Shown here: in pieces, positions 1 through 9,400 of the stretch
How positions within the stretch are numbered: the first letter of the stretch is position 1
Layout: every line of letters starts with the position of its first letter
Assembly: GCA_009760855.2 (NCBI GenBank)
Contig: WPIO01000043.1
Coordinates: 1,302,001-1,366,000 of the forward strand
Origin: Cristatella mucedo
Lineage: Eukaryota; Bryozoa; Phylactolaemata; Cristatellidae
DNA length: 64,000 bases
Direction of reading: 5' to 3'
Position numbers and translations under genes: made by a program
Notes under the pieces: generated by a model
What the model was told of the DNA's origin: nothing
The model's database searches: none
What the model saw: the letters and a program-made list of their open reading frames with translations, nothing else

Positions 1-245
1 CAAGAGTCCGCATTATTGTGGAAGGAGAGCAAGGACGAAGGCCGGATCACCCACCACGGCCAGAATTAAACCAAGGAGAGGGACCAGACGTTAATTTCGC
101 CATAGGTAGGCCAATCCTAGGAACACTGAAAGTGGGTGGGGGGGGGTCGGCTCTAGATCCCTTTCCCTATACTGACTCAGTCGACCGTCGTCAGAAGCAG
201 CAGCAAACAGACAAACTACCGGAATCAACTTCTCAGCAAGCCCAC

Positions 246-410
246 CTGTAGAATTTGCTCACACAGACTCGTTTCGGATTCGTCAATCAGGAACCGAGTG
301 ATGCGCACGCCAGAGAAGCGTTTCTCGGTAGGCAACTCGTCGAGCAGAGCGAGATCGGCTCGTTCGAGCCACTTCATGAATGCTGTTGGGGCAGGTACCT
401 TGCGAGCAGC
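246..410 (-). CDS. Divergent gene, last exon inside the window
   Basis: 165 nt, phase 0/0, acceptor GTTTTGTTGCAG, donor GTGGGC. It encodes AFMKWLERADLALLDELP and FSGVRITRFLIDESETSL. More exons must lie to the left. Bases 1-245 show nothing further. Confidence 0.68.
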
Positions 411-3400
411 CTGCAACAAAACTCACAGGAGTTAGACAACACAAAACTGTATAGGGCAGACGCAGCAGCATACAGCAGGCTCCTCCTGTTCATAGCAAAG
501 TGCTTACCAGTGACGGCAATAGAGAGAGTCTGCATATTAATTGAAGCTCTCGGACACGACTGAATAGCCTGAAGCTACGGTTTCGGTTACCCATACCAGA
601 CAACGGTGTTTCTGGTTACCCAAAAAATTTCCTTCAAATGCCCAAGCATGCTAGGCATTACAAACCCAGTTCATTTTCAGGCCAGCTAGGTCATTATTCG
701 AAACAAGAGCCAACTAAAAGAATATACTAGCTGATTTGACAGCCTCTTTTGTATAGCGACAGATGAGCCCTCAATGCTATCACCGCGTCCTGAATTGGCA
801 ACAAATGATCGCCAACCGAAGGATTCAAACACACGACTTCAGGACCAAGGTCGTAAAGAGAACCCACCTTACGTAGTGGGCGATCATGGACTATCAAGTT
901 CACACTCCCCACACGTAAGGTCACAATATTAATGTATCCGTCTAAAGCTTAGGAACATAAGGATAAAAGCAGATTGACTGATCGGTTCAAAACTGCAGAT
1001 AACACCAACTTTTACTATTTCCTGCCGTAAGGCTCTGGATCACTAAGGTTATATTTGCGAGCCCCTTACCGGCTTTCTCGGAATAATTTGAGCTCACGTT
1101 CTACCAAATAAACGAAATAAAAAACATGAACATTCTGGATCAGTGATTGCAATATCGATGGGGACTGTCATGTTGGAGACAAAGAACAATGTCCAAAGAA
1201 CACATCAGTTCCATAATCAAGTCTGCCTACTTTCAGTTTCATAACATTGCTAAAATTCGGGCTTGTTTACATAAGGATACCACGTCTAAGCTGGCTCATG
1301 CATTTTTGACATCCCGTCTTGACTTCTGTAACTCACTGCTTGCTGGCCTACCGGCATGTGCAATCAGGCGATTACACCTGGTGCAAAACTCTGCAGCTAG
1401 ACTTGTCTGTCGTGAGCATCGCAGTGGCCACTTCTCGCCGACCTGCATTGGCTACAATTCAAGAAACGGATCGACTTCAAGGTTTTGTCGCTCACTTTTA
1501 GGTCACTTCATTCTATGGCTCCAGCCTATCTCTCAGATCTACTCCTTCACCAGGCCAAGCATCGTACCACCTGCTTTTCGGAATCCAACAGTCTACAAAT
1601 ACCTCGTACAAACCTCAAATCCTTTGGAGACCGTGCATTTAGTTCATATGCTCCCAAAGCCTGGAACTAACTTCCGACTTGCGTCATAACATCTCCCGAC
1701 TTGACCACATTTAAAAAGAACTTAAAAACACCTATTTAGGACAGCATTTAGTGGGTCCCTATTATTCGTCCTTCATGTGCTTATGCATGCTGACACTGCC
1801 CATGTTGACACTGTGCACGCTGCCACTACCAAGTTGCATGCTGACCCTGTGCATGTCACCCCTAACCATGTTATTCATGTTGTTTATTACATGATATTAC
1901 TCATGATTCAATCACGGTTCCCTTTGCAGCAAATGTAAAGCGCCTAGAAAGAGATTGAGGACGCTTTATCCAGTGCTTTATAATGTCCTCTGCAGTGGTG
2001 GCAAGGTTTGGAGGTTGGTGCTATTTTCGGCCACGAGCTGCAGGACTCACAGCTTCCCTCCCGAGTGGCATGCTCCGAAAGAGCAAATATCTAATGATTC
2101 TCTTAGGCTACCAGGAACACAACAGCAATTCAAATTAACCAACTGATGATGACAGCAGTTCGAGTGAGTAAAAGAATTGTCCCTGTGATTCGTCCTTGAT
2201 GTGCTTATGTGTGCTGACACTGTGCATGCTGCCACTAACCACATTTGCATGCTGACCCTGTGCATGTCACCCCTAACCATATTATTCATTTTGTTTATTT
2301 TTCAAGCATGATTTTACTTACTATTCTTTGCATATCACTTTGCAGCAAATGTAAAGCGCCTAGAAAGAGATTAAGTTCTCTGAGGGCGCTTTATCAAGTG
2401 AAATATTATTATTATTATTAAATGATAAGCTGATTTGGCAGGCTGATTTATATAGCGGGCAGAAGAGCCGTAGCGGCAGGTTTCACTCTGCTGGCAGTGG
2501 ACAACAAATAATGGCTTGCTTCAGGACTCGAACTCGCGACGTAGGTCGCATGAAATGCTAGCTATGTGTGCCTGGGCTGAAATCCATACATATAATTCAT
2601 TTGTATAGCGCCCTAAGAGGACTTAATCTCTATTCAGGCATTTCACATATGCTTAGGGGCTCGAGCCCACGAACTCAGAAAGACCTTGGTAGGGGCAAGC
2701 ACTTTAACTGCTGGACCAACGCTTCGCTTGCATCTCCATCTGTAACTCTGCAAAGCCACAAAGACTGCGTGGATGTTACAAACGAGTTTTGTATTTTGTA
2801 TATATATAATTATATAATATAATTCATTTATATAGCGCCCCAAGAGAACTTAATCTCTATTCAGGCGCTTCACATATGCCTCGGGGCTCGAGCCCACGAC
2901 CCCAGTCAGACCTTGGTCGGGGCGAGCGCCTTAACCGCTAGACCGAACCAGATTTTGTATAGCGCACTCACAGCCTAAGCGGCTTTCGGTACGCATTCGG
3001 TAGCCAACAGACTTCGGCTCACGCAACAAAGAGAAAGTGGGAAGCATAGCAGAGTCAGGAGAGCAGTTAAGGTAGTGAGTAGCATAGAAGTAGTAGCTCA
3101 GGACCGCTGAAAAGGATGTGCCATAGTCGGCAGTAGGAGAGTAGTTGTTGCGTAAGAATTGTGGAAGCGAGTTCCACAGTCTAGGACCTGCAGAGCTAAA
3201 GCTTCTGTCGCCAACGGTCTTTAAGCTGAAGAATGGAGCAGCTATTTTATTGTCCATACAGGACCTGAGGAGGCTGAAACTGGTGCAGCAGTTTAACTAG
3301 ATATGAAGCCAAGCCGTGGCAGGCCTTGTGGGTCAGTGTAAGAACTTTGCTCCGTATCCGTTGATCAACCGGCAGCCATCCTAGCTCTTTTACCAAAGGA

Positions 3401-6400
3401 AACACGTGGTCAAACCTCGGGGATTTGCAAATAGCCTTGCAGCTATATTTATAGCCATCTGCAGTGGTCTAGTTGCTTTTTTGGTAGCCTAGCCAAAAGG
3501 GAATTACAATAATCAAGGCGAGACAGAACTATAGAGCTAGTTAAATTTGTTGAAGGCTGCCGTGGAAGACAGCTCCTAAACTTGGTGGGCAAACACTTAC
3601 CTGACCAGGAAATGTGTTTCCAAAGTCAAGGCTGTGAAAGGGAGTCGACAGCCTTGCCCTGAACTCTGAAGCTTGTAAGCACTCACCTCAGCCAAGTCTG
3701 CTGCATCATCGCCAAATAGGGTCATCACCAGTTTAATAGCTGCCACGTACTTGGCATAGCCGTCGCACGGGTTAGCAGCCAGTTGCAATCCGGGTGTGGA
3801 TGCCAAAAGCAACTTTCTACAACGACCGTGACCCACTGCACAATGCGTCGATCACAGCGAGATTGATGGTCTTCACCGGAAAAAATCCAGTCGTTCCAGA
3901 AGCGCCTAGCGTGGCATGCACAGCATTTTTGCACACTCAAAGACAAGGCCATACATCGAGCGCCTGTTCGAAGTCTGTGAGCTCGCATTAGAACCGAACG
4001 AATAGATTCCGACCCAAATTCAGCAGTGTGTGCATCTGACGATGGCTCAGCGATGGCTAAACCCGACCGCTGCCACACGCACTGGCACCGGATCGTGCAT
4101 GGGAACCGAGCAATACCTGCGAGGTCTGACTGCCTCTTCGTAAATCTAACAGGGGAACATCGTATCAGGTCATGTATGCCAAAGATGAAAGTGCTTCCAC
4201 GCTTCGTCGACGACTATTCTCAGCTGAAAGCATGGCACATAGGCAGCAAGACGAGGCAATAGGAGAGTGCCGTGCCTTGCAGCTCTAGGTGAGCTTGGTA
4301 CGTGCGAATGCACGAAGACACTGCACCAAACTCGGGCTGGAAGGGCTCGACGATTTGGCACACAGCGATTGACAAGGACTGGAACACGGCAGGAAGCGGT
4401 ATTCTTCCTCTGCACCCTTTCTGAGCACAGCAAAAGCTTCATGCAACGATACTACTAATAAAAATAACACATTGGTATAGCACCCTCAGAGAATAAATCT
4501 CTTTCTAGGCACTTCACATATGCTGCAAAGGAAGCATGATCGAGTGGTTAGTAGTAGCATTCTTAACGACAACAAACATAACATGGTTAGAGGCGACATG
4601 CACAGGCTCAGCAAGCAAATATGGTTAGTGGCAGCATGCAAAATCAGCACGCACAAGCACACAAGGACCCACAAAATGCTGTCATACATTGATGCGTTTT
4701 CAACCTCATCCCCCTTCCCTACAGCCGTAAAAGCACACAGTTGGCTATAAGTAGCAAACTGGCATCCAGGCACTAGCAAATAACCCCATTTCATTTCGCC
4801 ACTTTCACTGCCAAATGGAAGCTCAACTGCTGCGGTCACTCTTCAACAAGCACGCGAGAAAGTAACAAGAGAAAAGCTGCTCTAGGCGCTATGCACGGCC
4901 GCGGCAAAGCGCCAGCACGTCAGCGCCCTCAGTACCTGTACAGTGGCAGCAGCGCTTGCCTGGTGAGGTCGGGGCTATGACTGCCTACGAAGCCACCGCC
5001 GCTAGGTGGCCTCGCCAGCTGCAGCAGGACGTCCAGAGCGAGCAGCGGTGAGCGGTGCCTGAGCAGGTACAGCACGCGGCCGGCCAGCTGTGCCCCGGCC
5101 GCTCGAGCGGTGGCGGCAGCTGCCGTGTCGTCCTCTGCCGTGCCGTCTGCACGGCGAGCTCTAGCACAGCTACAAACGGCAACAGCAAGGCTACACATCG
5201 CCTCGCAAACGACCCGACTGCCGACGAGACTTCTCGACGTCAGCAGCACCAACCGCAGGCCGACAATGCTCATATGCAAAGGTCAATCTCACCTTACACA
5301 CACGTCAAGGTCGACGTAGCAAGACAGCATGGCCGCGAGCAGGTCGTCGTACTGCGGAATCTTGGGCGCCAACTGGAATTCCAAGATCGCTTAAGCATTG
5401 CAGGTGAAGTTTGCTGCACTGTTGCTGCTGCTGTGAAGGGCACAGGCAACTGACAATAGTCACTGTGTGGCGCTTACCCGGCCCCCCCCGTGGGCAGCTA
5501 GAAACAGCACACGAATCACCCTAGGGCAGCCATCGGGCAGAGGGAGGATAGGGTGAGACCGGCTCGACCAGGACAGCCCCACAACAAAGAAGTAAAAAGC
5601 ACCATTCTTTTAACTGGCAACGGTAATTACCTGGATGGACGACGCTACAAATTGGCACCCAAAAAAGTAAAACATACCATTAAAATAAGCAAAACCAGTA
5701 AAAAAAAACTGCAAGAAGCCCTGTTCCACAATGCTCACTTTCCTTGAGCAATCATTAGCTGATATCAAGAACGGTCCATTGGCCTAGCCAAAACCCGGGA
5801 TACTGGCTGTTCATTAATGAATACAAAATGAAGCCAGCCGACTGTTACTGCCTTTCATGGGAAAAATATTGGTCTGCTCCTGTCATCTTGGTCCTCGAGT
5901 TGCCATAAATACCACCCCATTTAGGTCAAAGAGTAAACTCATTACTAAACGTGCTCATATGGCACAGGCTCTAAATAAAAAATAGCTGACTACTTGCTGA
6001 CTGGATCGAAGATGCTCAATCCTGTGACAGTGACATACTAAAACAGTATCATTTCTGCTTTATACCGTATCAATGCATTCTTCATGCCGGTCATCAATTA
6101 TTCAACTCTGGTCTAAGCCCAACACTGGTAAACTGGACTTCATGAAATTTTGCCGAAATAAAAATGAAACGATCACCAAAACTACTGTCGGCTAGAGACT
6201 ACCACTGATGCCATAGCTTATTTATGTGCTGTTTAGGCCTCACCAACAATCTTATTCTTAGGCACTGCTAACTTTCCCTAGTCACTAAGCAAATTGAATC
6301 TCTTTTTTTTTTTGAGCATGCACATGTACGTGTCCTTAGCGCCGAGTCCGGATGGGCACGAATTGAAAAAAGAGAGCCTACACGCAGGGGGGGAGCCGTG

Positions 6401-9400
6401 ATGGCCCACTAGGTAAGGCGGTTGCTTATCACGACCTCAGTTCCGAGGTGGTGGATTCAAATCCTTTGGTGGGCGATCCACTATTGCGGCTGCAAGCAGT
6501 GATGACAGCCGTAAAGGCTCTTCCGTCGCGAAAAGAGTGTATGTACAAAAGAGGCTGTTAAATCGGCTAGCATTATTATTATTATTATTATATGGGGTGC
6601 CGGGAGGTAAACAGCTTTTGTACATACCTTGTCCACGTTCTTCACTTGGACCAGGATCAGGAAAGACCTCACGATCCGAAGCAGCTCACTCAGGCTACAA
6701 GTGCAATGGTACGGCCAGGCCGTCGTTAAGCACTGGCACACTGCCTGCTGCTCAACAGAGCCTGCTGCATGAATGAGTGACTGCTGTGCTGGGGGGGGGG
6801 GCCCCATTACTGTTCAGGCAGAGCCTCCGATATCAGCAAGCCGAAGGCAGGCAGCTCTGGCTAATTGCAGCTGCCACTCATCTAGCAGCTATCAACCATA
6901 GAACAAAATAAATGTGTAGCAGCATTTAGCAACTCTTCCTGACGACGACCAAGGGCAGCCAGAGAGCAGGGCAGGCAGCGAAGTTGTCGCCTAGCCTGCC
7001 GACTCCCACACACAGCCCTCATACCTCTGCTCCTTGCTGCTGTCAGCTCGAAGGGGCAGCGTATCGTCCACTGCCGGCTGCAGGTGCCTGAAACGACATG
7101 CTACGAGATAAGTATAGGTGGCTGAGCTGGAGCGCCAGAAAAGCAGAGTCGGGGCTAAAGTAGAGCGAGGTCCTGGCCATGTGCAGCGCCCGCCACGGGC
7201 CGCCCTACTTCAGGAAGGCGGAGATGATCTTGCGCACCGACATGGCATCGCCGGCGACTGACAGGGAGGCGAGCAGCCGCTGCAGGACGACCTCGTGTTG
7301 CCGCAGAGCGCCACCAGCGGTGCCACCGTGTCGCTCCTGCACCTGGTCGGCGTCCGCCGGCTGACCGGTCTTGCCACGGGCAGCGCCGGCCTGCAACGAT
7401 CAGTGGCTCGGCTCGGTTAGTGCGCGACCAACCACAAAGCATGCTGCCGGTGAGGCATAAGCTAGCGCAAAAGCCATCGACTAGCTTGCAAAAGTGGACC
7501 AATGAGGGGGCCCGTCGAGCGAGCAATTCGGCAACTGCACTGCTGGCTCGAGCACAGAAGCTCAGCTGCAGAGAGCTAGCTAACGACGGTAGGGGGCGAG
7601 CAAGAGCTACAACCAACACCGGCCGGCGGCTAACCGAAAGCTAAGTGGCAGCGCCAGTTCAGACCAGAGGATCGTCGAGCTGCTGCCGAGCCAGTCACGT
7701 GGCACGCCACCGAGGCCTCAGCGATGGCCGACCTACAGCCGGTCGGTGAGCTGCTGTGTGCGACGACAGAAGGGCGCTCACCTGTGATGCACTGGCTAGC
7801 AGCAAGTCGTATGCCGAATTCGTGACGCCGAGCCGGTGACTGGCCTTGCTTACCAAGAGTGAAGCTGTGTGGGCGAAAAAGCAAACGAGTGCATGTCCAA
7901 AGCTGCATCTGCAAGTGGCTGGCGGTCAATGGACAGGCAAAGATGAAATGCGGTCACCTCTTAAATAAGGAGCTTGTCAGCAAGAGAGAAGAGTGGGCAG
8001 GGCAGAAAGCTGCCTGGCTGCATGCACTCTCACAGCGTTATCAGCGGTAACAGTGAGCACATCAACTGCAGAACAGTTCGAGCAGCATCAGAAGCAAAAC
8101 TGCCCAGCATCTCTCCTCCGGAAAAACATCCAACGGTTACATAATAATCTTAAACGCTCCACGGACTCCATTGCTTATATTGCTCCAACTTCCATTACAG
8201 TATGGAGGGCCGATCCTTGAGGGAAGCATCAGCCGACGACACAATGTACTAGGTAAAATGACAACACACTGGTAGCCATTGGGGGAACCAGGATTTTGAT
8301 CAATAAGGCCAGACTCGGTATTTTTTTAAAGAGGAAAGCAATAACTGCAAATTTTGAGAAGTTATAGCAAAAAATCAGTACTTATTCGACCGGAACCCGG
8401 CAGTTGCTTATCGAGTTGAATTAGGACATAATTCTGTGGATGGTAAATGTGCAGCTGTGAACAGGGGGGCAGCCCAGGTCGGTGCTATGCTTTAGGGAAA
8501 GGGGGGCGAATGCCCCCCTCAGTACTGTTACCAATAATTGGACTGCTGAATCCCAGCACAGAAAAGCAGCGGCGGAGAGGGCTCTGTGGAGGCTACTGTT
8601 ACCAATAATTGGACTGCTGAATCCCAGCACAGAAAAGCAGCGGCGGAGAGGGCTCTGTGGAGGCTACATACATCCGACTTGGTTTAACCTTACTATTGAC
8701 CGTCAATTCTTTGAGCCCATCAAACTAAGAGCTGCCGTAGAATAGAATCGCTTATAAGTGTATCCCATAAGTTATATGTCTCATCGGACTTACATTTAAC
8801 CAACCAGGCAAAGAAAAACAAGGACCCGTTACAACCGAGCAACGATTCGGCCCCGCAGCCCTTAACCTACAATATCAGTTGACATAAGTGGAGGGGGATA
8901 TCACCATTGATAAAGGTCAGATTCCAAGAGATTGCCCAGTTCATTAGTGACACGCATGCATTCACACACAATTCATAGTCTGATCCGGTGTACGTTTTTT
9001 TTGGGGGCTGGGTCTTTGCCGGCTCGCACAGGTCAGTCCTAAGCATGTCTTGTTCACACACAAAGGCAGCAATGTGAGAAGCCTTGTGTGTGTGGGGGGG
9101 GTAGAGTTTATAGAGCAGCTTGCTCCACCGGGAGCTCGATACTCGCGACTCTTGCTTCCTGGGTGAGGCAACAAAGCCCCCCCCCCCCCCCCGTCACTCG
9201 ACTCCCCCACCCACACAGCAAATGGCCTTCGGGCTCTGCATTCCATACCTTTGGTCGCCAAGGATATATATGCATGCACTAAGTTACAGAAAGCAGGCAT
9301 CCAGCCACCGCTTTTTGAGGGCACCACATCGCAAGCAACTAGATTACCTGTTTGCAGCTTCACACTGTCAGTCATGCTTGTCAATGCGCTCTTGTCGATA

